Positions 7,664 to 15,764 are shown, counted from the first letter of the stretch. The stretch is 64,000 bases of DNA from Brevibacterium antiquum CNRZ 918 (GCF_900169145.1 NZ_FXZD01000007.1:62001-126000), one strand, 5' to 3'. Notes: generated by a model from the letters alone, not told the origin. Numbers and translations: made by a program.

Positions 7664-8153
7664 GGCCTTCGCGAATCAACTCGTCGCCGATCTCCGCGGC
7701 CGCACGTCCGTGACCCTCGACAGCTCCGAGGTTGCCCGGATCGTCGGCGACGACGTGGCCGAAGCCGTCGCCGAGGCTGTCAAGCCCCGCATCGAGGCGC
7801 TGCGTGCCGAGATGGAGAGGACGGCGACCTCGATCCGTGAGGTCATGGCGTCGAACCTCAAGGCGATCGATAAGCGGATGACCCGGGCTGAGGCCGTGCA
7901 GGAACGGGTCGTGGGCATGCGGGCCGTGCTGACGCACGCCGGGGCCGCGGTGCTCCCGTTCGCCCTCGTCGCATTCGTCGCGGTGATCGGCGTCCTGTGC
8001 GGCTTCGCCGCCGTGCCCACGGTGACCGGTGCCGAGGGCTTCGGCCGGGTCGCGGTGATCGGCGGGTGGATCGTCGCGTTAGGGCTGTTCGTCGGGGTCG
8101 TGATCCTCGGCGGGGCGAAGCTTGCGCAGAAGTTCAGGGAGTGGTCGCGGTGA
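7395..8153 (+). CDS. Membrane-anchored coiled-coil mobilization protein (MobB-like position)
   Basis: A 252-residue protein in the +1 frame relative to the relaxase. ATG 7395 has a good purine-rich ribosome-binding site (AAGGAAAGGGAG). Residues about 15-180 are charged and heptad-like (coiled coil). The C-terminus has two transmembrane helices (about 180-202 and 218-240). The first 269 nt lie inside the relaxase gene, like mobB inside mobA in ColE1. By position it may tether the relaxase complex to the membrane; this is inference. Its TGA overlaps the next GTG start. Confidence 0.75.
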   Translation: MGIYEDMSNERIEQQQASTSPAHDSNSQRLRQVEEQVAEQGVALKETVQTLTRLRLNGNGASADAEVVERLAASLEALRTEGATEVARSEAFANQLVADLRGRTSVTLDSSEVARIVGDDVAEAVAEAVKPRIEALRAEMERTATSIREVMASNLKAIDKRMTRAEAVQERVVGMRAVLTHAGAAVLPFALVAFVAVIGVLCGFAAVPTVTGAEGFGRVAVIGGWIVALGLFVGVVILGGAKLAQKFREWSR

Positions 8154-8704
8154 CGGCGCAGGGCAAGACTGTACCTCTCGTGCACCTCGGCGCTAAGGCG
8201 TCCCCGGAGGATCGGCGCAGTCGTCGGCTCATCGTCATTCGCGACAGCCTCGGCCGCCACTCGGTGCAGCTCAGTCGCCTCGACCCGCTCGCGGTCGGTC
8301 AGCGGAGCCTGTTGTTGTCGAAGCACACGCAGAAGCTCAGCCCGGCGCAGATCGAGGCCATGGAGAGTTGCGTCGAGCCCTGGCAGCACGTGACGGTGCC
8401 GTTCCGCGGTTCGAAGGTTGAAGTGTTCGCCGTCGTCGGCGACCTCCTGCCTCGCGGCAATGATGGTCACATCGCGGGACGGTTGCGGTCGTCGCCCGAG
8501 CACATCGGCCCCGACGTGCTCGTCCGCCAGCGGCTCGCCGTCGAGGTGGGTCGACTCGTTGCCGACCTCCGCGGCCGGGCCAAGGCCGAACGGGTCCGGG
8601 TTGAGGGGGACGGCTGGGACGATGATGAGGGCGGATTCGAGACGAGCCTCGGCCTCGAACGGTATCGCCGCGACGAGGCCGACGAGCGGCAGTTCGGCGG
8701 CTGA
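8150..8704 (+). CDS. Orphan element protein, function unknown
   Basis: A 184-residue protein starting at GTG 8150, which overlaps the upstream stop (GTGA) and is preceded by AGGGAG. An upstream extension to 7997 would be possible but lies wholly inside the preceding gene. The protein is Arg-rich, with a predicted mixed alpha/beta body (VPLVHLGAKAS..., RLIVIRDSLGRHSVQL, HVTVPFRGSKVEVFAVVGDLL) and an acidic C-terminal tail. No signal peptide, membrane helix or known motif is visible. As the last gene of the mob operon it may help transfer or maintenance, but no function can be assigned. Confidence 0.65.
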   Translation: MTAQGKTVPLVHLGAKASPEDRRSRRLIVIRDSLGRHSVQLSRLDPLAVGQRSLLLSKHTQKLSPAQIEAMESCVEPWQHVTVPFRGSKVEVFAVVGDLLPRGNDGHIAGRLRSSPEHIGPDVLVRQRLAVEVGRLVADLRGRAKAERVRVEGDGWDDDEGGFETSLGLERYRRDEADERQFGG

Positions 8705-8720
8705 GCCTAGGCTCAGCGCT

Positions 8721-8755
8721 CGGGACCCCGTTGCAGTGCGCAGCAGGGTCCCGTT
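8721..8755 (+). terminator. Probable terminator at the end of the element operon
   Basis: CGGGACCC (8721-8728) pairs with GGGTCCCG (8746-8753), followed by TT. It lies 17 nt after the last element stop codon and just before attR. Confidence 0.5.
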
Positions 8756-8790
8756 CTACTGACGGCACTTGAGTCCAGGAGCATGCCGAT
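8756..8790. other. attR of the integrated element
   Basis: Right element/host junction. Element sequence ends with GTC at 8773-8775 and host gene sequence continues from 8776. The outer arm TGCCGAT (8784-8790) is the inverted copy of ATCGGCA at 1913-1919 in attL. Confidence 0.75.
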
Positions 8791-8943
8791 CAGCAGCGCG
8801 AGCGGGTTGTCGGTGAGCAGGGCGTCGGCGGCGGTGTCTCCGGTGATGCGAAGGGCCATGACATCGAGCGTAACTCGCATCGAAATTGAAATCCCGAAAA
8901 TCCGGATGGTTGTGACCGGGCGACGGCGTGCAGTGCCGTGTGG

Positions 8944-9330
8944 CTAGGCAGAGTCCGAAGAAGCGACCTTGCTCCGCCTGTAGAGGAGGCGCGTGATGAT
9001 GAAGCCGATTCCCCAGCCGACGACGCCGAACCCCACAAATGTGCCAACAAGGGCGAGCACACCGGTACTTGCGTTCAGGTCAAACCAACCGCTGAAGATC
9101 AAGCAAGGAATCACAGTCCCGGCCATCACAGCGGTATGCACGATGGTGCGTTTCAGCAATGACCAACGATCGATGTCATAGATCGGGATCGCGGCGATCA
9201 CGACTCCGACGATGACCCCCACCGTACGCGTGCCGCGCGCCTGGGCAGGATCATCGATCGCGAAAGAGAGAGCCAGCATGATGACCAGCGTCAACACACC
9301 TGACAGCAGGAACCGGACAGCTCGCTTCAT
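8944..9330 (-). CDS. Small four-helix membrane protein (DUF3021-like)
   Basis: A 128-residue protein with four transmembrane helices (about residues 6-24, 36-54, 66-84, 94-115) and a basic C-terminus. The loop DRWSLLKRTIVHT between helices 2 and 3 resembles DUF3021-type membrane proteins, whose function is unknown. I take ATG 9330 (MKRAVRF) as start; an in-frame ATG at 9375 would add 15 non-hydrophobic residues. It is stranded between two unrelated copies of the HhH-GPD N-terminus, so it may be the only surviving gene of an older inserted element. Confidence 0.6.
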   Translation of the reverse strand: MKRAVRFLLSGVLTLVIMLALSFAIDDPAQARGTRTVGVIVGVVIAAIPIYDIDRWSLLKRTIVHTAVMAGTVIPCLIFSGWFDLNASTGVLALVGTFVGFGVVGWGIGFIITRLLYRRSKVASSDSA

Positions 9331-9424
9331 ACACCCAGGATAGGCGATGCAGCAGATGGGCTCGATCACCCCCAAAAGAGGGGAAGCGCAGCCGCCGCGC
9401 CAGTATGGAATCAGCTCCCCATGG

Positions 9425-9529
9425 TCAGCGCACCTGCTGGTCGAGCAGCATGCCCGTCAGCAGGGCAAAGGAGTCATCGGCGAGGAGGGCATCGGCTTCG
9501 GCATCGCCGGAGAGGAAAACTGAGCTCAT
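9425..9529 (-). pseudogene. HhH-GPD family protein, N-terminal fragment B
   Basis: A 34-residue minus-strand frame (start ATG 9529) reads MSSVFLSGDAEADALLADDS then FALLTGMLLDQQVR and stops. It is a second, diverged copy of the same N-terminus found at 8713-8859, broken just after DQQV. In plus-strand DNA, 9430-9443 (GCACCTGCTGGTCG) is identical to 1917-1930 at attL. It lies next to the YchJ-like gene, so it may be the native 5' end of the host gene, stranded by an older insertion. Confidence 0.75.
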
Positions 9530-9584
9530 CCGTCCATAGTGGCATGTAACCAGCCAGCAAGCACCTCAGAGATACCATCGGATC

Positions 9585-9965
9585 ATGATCTGCCCCTGTT
9601 CTGGAACGCCGCCCGGCGCCGACTATGACAACTGCTGCCGTCCTGCCTTGGACTCAGAGACATGGCCAACAACAGCTGAGGCGCTTATGCGCTCCCGCTA
9701 CACCGCGTTCGCCCGCGGAAACGAAGACCACCTCTTTCGCACCTGGCACGCCAAGACCCGGCCCGCCGACATCGGACTCGACACCGACACCACGTGGTTG
9801 GGCCTGGAAATCCTGGGCACGACAGAAGGATCGGAATCCGACGAAACGGGAACTGTGCACTTCCGAGCAACATGCCGGGACCACCTCGGCGAGCACACCC
9901 TTGAGGAGAACTCCTCATTCGTCCGCAGGGGCGGCCGGTGGGTCTACCTGGATGCTCTCGACTGA
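9585..9965 (+). CDS. YchJ-family (UPF0225) SEC-C zinc-motif protein
   Basis: A 126-residue protein starting CPCSG...DNCC, the metal-binding SEC-C-like cysteine cluster of YchJ proteins. A conserved NTF2-like body follows (ALMRSRYTAFARGNEDHLFRTWH, FRATCRD, EENSSFVRRGGRWVYLDAL). Its length is normal for the family and its role is unknown. It is divergent from fragment B of the HhH-GPD gene. TACCAT at 9573-9578 lies 6 nt before ATG 9585 and there is no ribosome-binding site, so the transcript is probably leaderless. Confidence 0.85.
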   Translation: MICPCSGTPPGADYDNCCRPALDSETWPTTAEALMRSRYTAFARGNEDHLFRTWHAKTRPADIGLDTDTTWLGLEILGTTEGSESDETGTVHFRATCRDHLGEHTLEENSSFVRRGGRWVYLDALD

Positions 9966-10081
9966 TCGACCTTCGCAATCGGCGCAGGGGAGAGCCCCCT
10001 CGGCCGAAGCTGTCACGGTGATCCACTGAGCGAGTCTCGTACTGGAGGGAGACTTGGGTGCTCAGGATCGAACGTTCATGA

Positions 10082-10279
10082 CCGGGCTATCTGGTCTCTA
10101 TCCCCTCGAAGCGCAAGACACTGGTCGTGATTCTGGTGGAGATTCTCACAGCGTTCGAGATCGGCCGGATCTATGGCGAGAGGGACGTCAACACAAGCCT
10201 GAGTGCAGCGGGAGCCACGTCCAAAAAACGGCAGTCTTCGAAACGTTTCTGCACTGAGTCACCGACCGCGTATCCTTGA
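10082..10279 (+). pseudogene. DUF2087 (regulator C-terminal domain) remnant
   Basis: In this frame the sequence reads SIPSKRKTLVVILVEILT then AFEIGRIYGERDVNTSL, clearly resembling DUF2087 (consensus about IPaKrKkrlvVL...F..grrYtErEVN..L). An in-frame TGA directly upstream (10079-10081) and the absence of a start codon mean no intact gene. After NTSL the similarity stops abruptly and the tail is Ser/Lys-rich. It is a fragment broken on both sides. The flanking DNA of 9966-10316 holds no other gene. Confidence 0.6.
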
Positions 10280-10316
10280 AGCTCGGGAAAACAACGGGCA
10301 TTCACAAGGAGTCTTC

Positions 10317-10826
10317 ATGGGCCAGGCATACCACGCCGATTCGAACGATCTCAATGACAAAGAGATCCTCACGTGGGACACATTCGGCACGTCGGCCAGG
10401 GACATGGCGCAGACCATCGCCGACTCCGACTACGACCCCGAGATCGTCATCGCAATCGCCCGCGGCGGCCTGCTGCCTGCCGGTGCACTGGCCTACGCGC
10501 TCGGCCTCAAACTCTCCGACGCCATCAATGTCGAGTTCTACACCGATGTCCATGAGACTCTGCCCGACCCGATCCTCCTGGCACCGATGCTCGACATCGA
10601 AGCCATCAGAGGCAAGAAACTGCTCGTCGTCGACGATGTCGCAGACTCGGGCCGCACCCTCGCCCTGGTCCTCGAGCTGCTCAAGAAGCACGGCGCCGAA
10701 GCCCAGTCCGCAGTGATCTACGCAAAGTCAGCCTCCATCATCGACCCGGACTTCGTGTGGAAGCGCACCGATCAGTGGATCGTCTTCCCCTGGTCGGCAG
10801 AGCCCCCGGTCGTCGCCTCCAAATAG
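10317..10826 (+). CDS. Phosphoribosyltransferase (Gpt-like)
   Basis: A 169-residue type I phosphoribosyltransferase. It has the PRPP-binding motif LLVVDDVADSGRTL (about residues 101-114), the pyrophosphate-loop region IVIAIARGGLLPAGALAYAL, and a C-terminal WIVFPWS typical of xanthine/guanine-type enzymes. It probably makes a purine nucleotide from a free base and PRPP in the cytoplasm; the base cannot be told from sequence. ATG 10317 has AAGGAG 8 nt upstream. An in-frame start further up (10203) overlaps the DUF2087 remnant and is unlikely. The next gene follows after 10 nt. Confidence 0.85.
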   Translation: MGQAYHADSNDLNDKEILTWDTFGTSARDMAQTIADSDYDPEIVIAIARGGLLPAGALAYALGLKLSDAINVEFYTDVHETLPDPILLAPMLDIEAIRGKKLLVVDDVADSGRTLALVLELLKKHGAEAQSAVIYAKSASIIDPDFVWKRTDQWIVFPWSAEPPVVASK

Positions 10827-10836
10827 GCGGCAGTCC

Positions 10837-12144
10837 ATGTTGAACGCCTGGCGGGATGTCGATGCGCCGTGCGGTCGGGTCAGAGCCTACGTCGACGGCA
10901 AAGTGATCCGAGCTCGGGGCATCCGCTATGCCCGCGCGCAGCGTTTCTCCCGTCCCGTCGATGAGCCTCCCGTTGACATCATCGACGGCAGACATCCCAG
11001 CCCCGGAAGTCCGCAGCACCGACGCGACCCGAACGCGGGGATGACCTTTGATCAGCTTGGGGGCCTGCCCACCAGCGAAGACTGCCTGCGGGTGAGCGTG
11101 ACATCTCCCGCGAACACGGGCGACGACGTTTCGGCACTGCCTGTGCTCGTGTGGATCCACGGCGGTGCCTACGTCGCTGGCGCAGGTGACGCGGCAATCT
11201 ACGATCCGCACACCCTCGTCGAGGAACAGAACATCATCGTCGTCTCGGTCACCTACCGCCTCGGCGTTCTGGGTTTCTTGGGAACAGGTAAGCCCGAACA
11301 TGCCAACCTCGGCCTCCTCGACCAGATTTCGGCACTGCGGTGGGTCCAGCGCAACATCGCAGCATTCGGGGGAGACCCGCACAATGTCACGATCGCGGGG
11401 CAGAGCGCCGGTGCTGACGCCTGCGCTCACCTCATGATCGCCGAGGCGACCGATAGCCTCTTCCGCCGCGTGATCCTGGCGTCGGCGCCACTGGGACTCG
11501 CCGGTGGCACCGAACCGATGAATTGGGCCATGGCGAAGGTCGCCGAGAAGATCGACCCCGAGGCCAGCGTCGACGATATCCTCGCCGCACAGGACGAAGT
11601 GCACAAGGCTGCATTGGTCGGCGGACTGCACGCTGGCATGTGCTTCGGCGTCCACTACGGCGCCTATCCGTTGCCGGCGAAATCCGACGCCGCTGCCGCA
11701 TGGTCAGAAGCCGCACGCAAATACGATGTGCTCATGACCCGCACGGAACGCGAGATCGCCTTCTTCGCCGGTTTCGTCCCCGCCTTCCGGCGTCTGCACG
11801 ACCGCCACCTGACCTCCCCGATGCTCGAATCGCTGATCTCAGGCATCACCTCGGCGGTCTACACTCGTGCGGCTAAAGAATTCTACGATCGGCACCGCAT
11901 GTCTGGAGGTCAAGGCACACGCCTCCTCATCGTCTCTCGCGGCGACGGCAGCTTCTTCGACGCCGCGCACTCCGGGGACCTTCCTCTGCTGTTCCCTGGC
12001 AACATCTGGCACGACAGCTTCCTCGACTACGGCCAATCGGCACAGATCGCGGGTCCAGAGCTGCGCAATATTTGGGGACGTTTCGCGACCTCGGGCGCAT
12101 TGCCGCGGGTTTCCGTGCCCGGGCTCATCGACATCCTCGGCTGA
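10837..12144 (+). CDS. Type B carboxylesterase
   Basis: A 435-residue alpha/beta-hydrolase of the carboxylesterase/lipase family. It has the oxyanion-hole motif WIHGGAYVAG (about 106-115), the nucleophile elbow GQSAGA (about 188-193), a probable acid Glu in TRTEREIAFF (about 302) and a probable His in IWHDSF near the C-terminus. It hydrolyses carboxylic esters; the natural substrate is unknown. It is slightly shorter than typical 480-500 residue members and lacks a signal peptide, so it is cytoplasmic. It is 10 nt downstream of the phosphoribosyltransferase and may be co-transcribed. Confidence 0.85.
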   Translation: MLNAWRDVDAPCGRVRAYVDGKVIRARGIRYARAQRFSRPVDEPPVDIIDGRHPSPGSPQHRRDPNAGMTFDQLGGLPTSEDCLRVSVTSPANTGDDVSALPVLVWIHGGAYVAGAGDAAIYDPHTLVEEQNIIVVSVTYRLGVLGFLGTGKPEHANLGLLDQISALRWVQRNIAAFGGDPHNVTIAGQSAGADACAHLMIAEATDSLFRRVILASAPLGLAGGTEPMNWAMAKVAEKIDPEASVDDILAAQDEVHKAALVGGLHAGMCFGVHYGAYPLPAKSDAAAAWSEAARKYDVLMTRTEREIAFFAGFVPAFRRLHDRHLTSPMLESLISGITSAVYTRAAKEFYDRHRMSGGQGTRLLIVSRGDGSFFDAAHSGDLPLLFPGNIWHDSFLDYGQSAQIAGPELRNIWGRFATSGALPRVSVPGLIDILG

Positions 12145-12198
12145 TCTTGCGGCAGTGAGACGCCGGTTCGCGTCAGTGCCGTGGACTATCGTTGGCTC

Positions 12199-13281
12199 AT
12201 GGACTCACACCAGGTCTCAGCCGCCCGCTTGATCTCCCAGGGACTCATCGATTCGCCGCGATCGGAAACAGCCACGGCCCAGTCGGTCGCCCGACATCTC
12301 GGGTGTGTCCAGGCTCAGGCGTTGGGTGGTGCACTGGTCTCGATCGCGCTGCGCACTGGATCCTCGGTCGCTGCCGTCCGTGAGGCGATGGACTCTGGGA
12401 ACATCATCCGAACGTGGACGCAGCGAGGCACGATTCACCTGGCCACGGCTGAGGACCTGGGCTGGATCCTCGGGCTGACCGGACAACGGACCTTGAAATC
12501 TGTGGCGAAGCGGCGTGAGTCCTTCGGCATCGACGATGCGATGGTCGACGATGCCGCACAACTGGCCGAAGAAGCGATCCGCGACCGTGGGCCCCTGACC
12601 CGCCAAGAACTGCTCGATGCCTTCGAACCTCTGCAGGCGGGCAAGGAATACGGGCACGAACGCTACCTCATCACCACCCTGGCGCTGCGCAACATCATCG
12701 TTCAGGGACCGATGGTCGAAGGCAAAGATGATATGAAATACGTCCTCACCGCAGACTGGATCCCGAACCCTGTCGAACTCGACGCCGAGGCCGCCGTGCA
12801 CGAATGGATGCGACGCTACGTCCTCAGCCACGGGCCCGTGACCATCGACGACGCCGCACGGTGGACGGGACTGCCCAAAACACCCGTGCGCACAGCCATA
12901 GCCGCAGCGGTAGCCGAAGGCGAGGTCGTCGAGGTCAGCATCGACGGCCGTGAGCACTTTCAAGCACCCGAGTTGGCAGACCAGCTGCACGAGAGCCGCT
13001 CACGGGCGAATGAACTCCTCCTGCTGCCTGGATTCGATGAGATCATCCTCGGCTACAAGGATCGCAGCGCCACCTTGGACCCGGCGCACGAGAAGCTCGT
13101 CGTCCCCGGTGGCAACGGCATGTTCAAGAACACCCTCATCGACGGCACAAAGGCTCAGGCAACGTGGAAGCGTTCACCGCGCAAGACCGGACCACGCCTG
13201 ATCATCGAACCCTTCGGCGGTGATGGCGTCGACCGTGACCGCGCCGAGGCTGCTGCCGCCTCTCACCCCGCCTTCGCCTGA
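12199..13281 (+). CDS. Winged-helix DNA-binding domain protein (AlkZ/YcaQ-like, PF06224 type)
   Basis: A 360-residue protein with N-terminal QSVARHLGCVQAQ, then TWTQRGTIHLAT, a middle winged-helix region (GPVTIDDAARWTGLPKTPVRTAI) and LLLPGFDEIILGYKDRS followed by a glycine-rich GGNGMF segment. These features are typical of the winged-helix HTH_42 family, which includes interstrand-crosslink glycosylases and similar proteins of unknown role. Start choice: ATG 12199 has TATCGT exactly 6 nt upstream, fitting a leaderless transcript. GTG 12181 is in frame but has no ribosome-binding site. Confidence 0.8.
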   Translation: MDSHQVSAARLISQGLIDSPRSETATAQSVARHLGCVQAQALGGALVSIALRTGSSVAAVREAMDSGNIIRTWTQRGTIHLATAEDLGWILGLTGQRTLKSVAKRRESFGIDDAMVDDAAQLAEEAIRDRGPLTRQELLDAFEPLQAGKEYGHERYLITTLALRNIIVQGPMVEGKDDMKYVLTADWIPNPVELDAEAAVHEWMRRYVLSHGPVTIDDAARWTGLPKTPVRTAIAAAVAEGEVVEVSIDGREHFQAPELADQLHESRSRANELLLLPGFDEIILGYKDRSATLDPAHEKLVVPGGNGMFKNTLIDGTKAQATWKRSPRKTGPRLIIEPFGGDGVDRDRAEAAAASHPAFA

Positions 13282-13288
13282 GGCTGCG

Positions 13289-14224
13289 ATGAAGGTCGGA
13301 ATCCTCGTCAACCCCAAACATGCACAAACCATGCGCGCCTATGCCTGCCTCGTCGAGATCCTCAAACGGGAACGGATCACGTATCGCAGCGCCACAACGA
13401 CGCGGCAATGGCCGGGGGCCGAACAGTCGAAGCAGATGCTCGACTGGGGCGCAGATCTGATCGTCGTGCTCGGAGGCGATGGCACGCTGCGCGCCAGCGC
13501 TCCGATCTTGGCTGCTGCCGAGGTGCCAGTGGCAATCATTCCGACCGGCACCGCGAATGTCCTGTCCAGGCACATCGGAATCCGCTCGGCTGAGCACGCA
13601 CTCGGCTTGGTCGAGTCTCATCTGGGGTCCATCCCACTGCGCAGTTGCGAAGTTCCCGTCAACGAGGCCCACTGCCTCACCGCTGATGGTCCGCGATGTG
13701 AACAATTCCTATCCATGGCCGGGATCGGAGGAGATGCGAGAGCCATCGCAGGGCGAGCCGGTCTGCCGGGTTTCCTCGGGTATGCCTGGGGCGCTGCCCG
13801 CGCGCTGTTCGCACCACTTATCAACGTCGAGATCGCAGGGCCGCAGCTCGAGGCCCCGACTCGGGTGTGGTCGGTGATGGCGTCGAAGACGGCTCGACCT
13901 GCAGGTCCGATTCCGGTGTTCGACCACGCCGAGGTGAGCGCAGGAGAACTCGAGTTCCTGGCCGTCGCCCTCACCACGACGAAACCCCGCCAGCGCCTCG
14001 TCGATTGGGCGCGGGTGGGGTGGGACTGTGTGAACAGGCGCCCGGCAACGAACCCCTCACTGCACTATTGGCGAGGGACTGAACTCAGCATCAGTCTCGA
14101 TGGTCCCGCACCGGTCCAACTCGACGGCGACCTCATCGGTGATTGCCGCCGGCTGGACCTGCGGGCCGGAACCAGTTCGCTGAGAGTCCTAGCGCCGGGC
14201 CGGCGTGGACTCGTACTCAAATAG
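13289..14224 (+). CDS. Diacylglycerol/lipid kinase family protein
   Basis: A 311-residue protein of the DAGK catalytic-domain/YegS family. N-terminal VGILVNPKHA, the nucleotide-binding signature VVLGGDGTLRASAP (about 62-75), IIPTGTANVLSRH and a C-terminal beta-rich half (VQLDGDLIGDCRRLDLRAG) match lipid kinases that phosphorylate diacylglycerol or a related lipid at the membrane face. ATG 13289 is 8 nt after the previous stop, so it is probably co-transcribed. An in-frame start at 13220 would lie inside the upstream gene. It converges on pdxT, and no clear terminator is visible in 14225-14286. Confidence 0.85.
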   Translation: MKVGILVNPKHAQTMRAYACLVEILKRERITYRSATTTRQWPGAEQSKQMLDWGADLIVVLGGDGTLRASAPILAAAEVPVAIIPTGTANVLSRHIGIRSAEHALGLVESHLGSIPLRSCEVPVNEAHCLTADGPRCEQFLSMAGIGGDARAIAGRAGLPGFLGYAWGAARALFAPLINVEIAGPQLEAPTRVWSVMASKTARPAGPIPVFDHAEVSAGELEFLAVALTTTKPRQRLVDWARVGWDCVNRRPATNPSLHYWRGTELSISLDGPAPVQLDGDLIGDCRRLDLRAGTSSLRVLAPGRRGLVLK

Positions 14225-14286
14225 CGCTGCTTCCTCTGGGCACACGAACGTGTCGGAGATGACTCCAACTGCGCGAACCCGGAACT

Positions 14287-14868
14287 TTACACGGTCGCTT
14301 TGAGGCTGTGCAGGAATTCTTCGTGGATCCGCATATCCGTCCCGAGCTCCGGATGGAAACTACCGCCCCAAATATTTCCCTGCCGCACCAGCACCGGTAC
14401 CTCAGCGTAATCGGCGAGCACCTGGACATCAGTGCCGAGATTCAAAATCTGTGGGGCTCGAATGAATGTCGCTTCGAATGCGCCGTCGAGCCCGGTGACC
14501 TGCACAGGTGCACAGAACGATTCCCGTTGCCTGCCGTAGGCATTGCGGGCCACCGTGACATCAAGTCCGCCGAGGCGATCGAAGCCATCCAGCGAATCGT
14601 CCGTGAGCCGATTGGCCAGAAGAATGAGTCCCGCGCACGTGCCGAAGACCGGCAGACCAGCACTGATCTTCTCCTCGAGTGCGGGGAAGAGCCCAGTGGT
14701 GGCAGCGATGCGCACCATGGCCGATGACTCGCCACCGGGCAGAATGATCGAATCGATGCTCTCGAGGTGCTCCGGTCTGGTGACTTTGCGGGAGGCCACC
14801 CCCAGGGAGTCGAGCACGCCGAGGTGCTCTCGGAAGGCTCCCTGGAGGCTGAGGACGCCGACAATCAC
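14287..14868 (-). CDS. pdxT: Pyridoxal 5'-phosphate synthase glutaminase subunit
   Basis: A 193-residue class-I glutamine amidotransferase that releases ammonia from glutamine for PLP synthesis with Pdx[16 protein letters not shown] at the N-terminus, LPGGESSAM, the nucleophile Cys in [10 protein letters not shown] and the His/Glu pair in GSFHPEL are all present. Its length matches the family. The ATG overlaps the pdxS stop by 4 nt, giving a strict pdxS-pdxT operon. Confidence 0.95.
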   Translation of the reverse strand: MIVGVLSLQGAFREHLGVLDSLGVASRKVTRPEHLESIDSIILPGGESSAMVRIAATTGLFPALEEKISAGLPVFGTCAGLILLANRLTDDSLDGFDRLGGLDVTVARNAYGRQRESFCAPVQVTGLDGAFEATFIRAPQILNLGTDVQVLADYAEVPVLVRQGNIWGGSFHPELGTDMRIHEEFLHSLKATV

Positions 14869-15746
14869 CAGCCGCGCTCCGCCAGGCGGTGGGGTGCTGG
14901 AACGTCTGCGACGTTGATGCCGACCATCGCATCGCCGAGTCCACGGGAGGCTTTCGCCACTGCGATCGGATCATCGAAGTGAGTGGTCGCCTCGACGATG
15001 GCTTTGGCGCGAGCCTCGGGGTTGCCGGACTTGAAGATGCCGGAGCCGACGAAGACGCCGTCGGCGCCCAACTGCATCATCATCGCAGCATCGGCCGGAG
15101 TGGCGATGCCGCCGGCGACGAAGGTCACGACGGGCAGTCGCCCCAGTCCGGCGACCTGCTTGATCAGGTGGTATGGGGCCGCGTGCTCCTTGGCCGCGAC
15201 GTAGAGCTCATCCTCGCTTTTAGCACCCAGTGCTCTGATCTCGGAGTTGATGGTCCGCAGGTGGCGCATCGCCTCGGAGACGTCGCCGGTGCCTGCCTCA
15301 CCCTTCGAGCGGATCATCGACGCGCCCTCTGTGATGCGCCGCAGTGCCTCGCCGAGGTTGGTCGCACCGCAGACGAAGGGCACCTTGAAGACGGACTTGT
15401 CGATGTGATTGACGAAGTCTGCGGGGGAGAGGACCTCTGATTCGTCGATGTAGTCCACACCGAGAGTCTCGAGGATCTGAGCCTCGACGAAGTGCCCGAT
15501 TCGGGCTTTGGCCATGACCGGAATCGATACGGCAGCGGTAATACCGTCGATGAGGTCGGGGTCGCTCATCCGGGCCACTCCGCCCTGAGCGCGGATGTCG
15601 GCGGGCACGCGTTCGAGCGCCATGACCGCCGAGGCGCCTGCAGCCTCCGCGATGCGTGCCTGCTCCTCGTTGACGACGTCCATGATGACGCCGCCCTTGA
15701 GCATCTGGGCCAGGCCGGTGTTGAGCAGGGTCTGTGTCTGTGTCAT
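14865..15746 (-). CDS. pdxS: Pyridoxal 5'-phosphate synthase synthase subunit
   Basis: A 293-residue PdxS that condenses ribose 5-phosphate, glyceraldehyde 3-phosphate and ammonia into pyridoxal 5'-phosphate, as a dodecamer with PdxT. Conserved segments include [49 protein letters not shown], the SPADF.NHI segment, [14 protein letters not shown] and [31 protein letters not shown] choose ATG 15746 (MTQTQ), preceded by GGAAAG. An in-frame extension to 15785 would add 13 residues across a repeat block. Confidence 0.95.
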   Translation of the reverse strand: MTQTQTLLNTGLAQMLKGGVIMDVVNEEQARIAEAAGASAVMALERVPADIRAQGGVARMSDPDLIDGITAAVSIPVMAKARIGHFVEAQILETLGVDYIDESEVLSPADFVNHIDKSVFKVPFVCGATNLGEALRRITEGASMIRSKGEAGTGDVSEAMRHLRTINSEIRALGAKSEDELYVAAKEHAAPYHLIKQVAGLGRLPVVTFVAGGIATPADAAMMMQLGADGVFVGSGIFKSGNPEARAKAIVEATTHFDDPIAVAKASRGLGDAMVGINVADVPAPHRLAERGW

Positions 15747-15764
15747 TGTCGTACTTTCCGTTCG

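Larger units (their letters stand above)
1930..8775 (+). mobile_element. Integrative mobilizable element with serine integrase, HUH-SF3 Rep and relaxase
   Basis: About 6.85 kb bounded by attL (GTC 1927-1929) and attR (GTC 8773-8775) within an HhH-GPD gene. All its genes are on the plus strand: integrase, excisionase, rep, mobC-like, relaxase, nested membrane protein and an orphan gene. Most neighbours from the excisionase onward overlap by 4 nt, except the rather larger relaxase/7395 overlap. It has its own replication and mobilization functions but no type IV secretion genes, phage structural genes or recognisable cargo. It is therefore an integrative and mobilizable element or integrated plasmid that would need a helper for transfer. 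Confidence 0.85.
8713..8859 (-). pseudogene. HhH-GPD family protein, N-terminal fragment A (right side of element)
   Basis: The minus-strand frame from ATG 8859 encodes MALRITGDTAADALLTDN and continues PLALLIGMLLD, the family N-terminus. It then passes into element DNA (SSAVSRTGPCC...) and stops at 8713. Adding the DQQVPM... fragment at 1438-1938 restores a normal 191-residue protein. The junction (attR) is inside the Asp codon GAC. Likely non-functional alone: it contains no helix-hairpin-helix. Confidence 0.85.

Noticed and set aside
1930..8775. Idea that the element is a prophage or carries a defence system
   Set aside because: No capsid, tail, lysis, nuclease-methylase, toxin-antitoxin or abortive-infection genes can be seen. 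Every recognisable gene is for integration, replication or mobilization.
8790..9062. Minus-strand open frame (90 codons) over the fragment A region
   Set aside because: It is in a different frame from the HhH-GPD fragment and the membrane gene and has a Ser-rich random composition.
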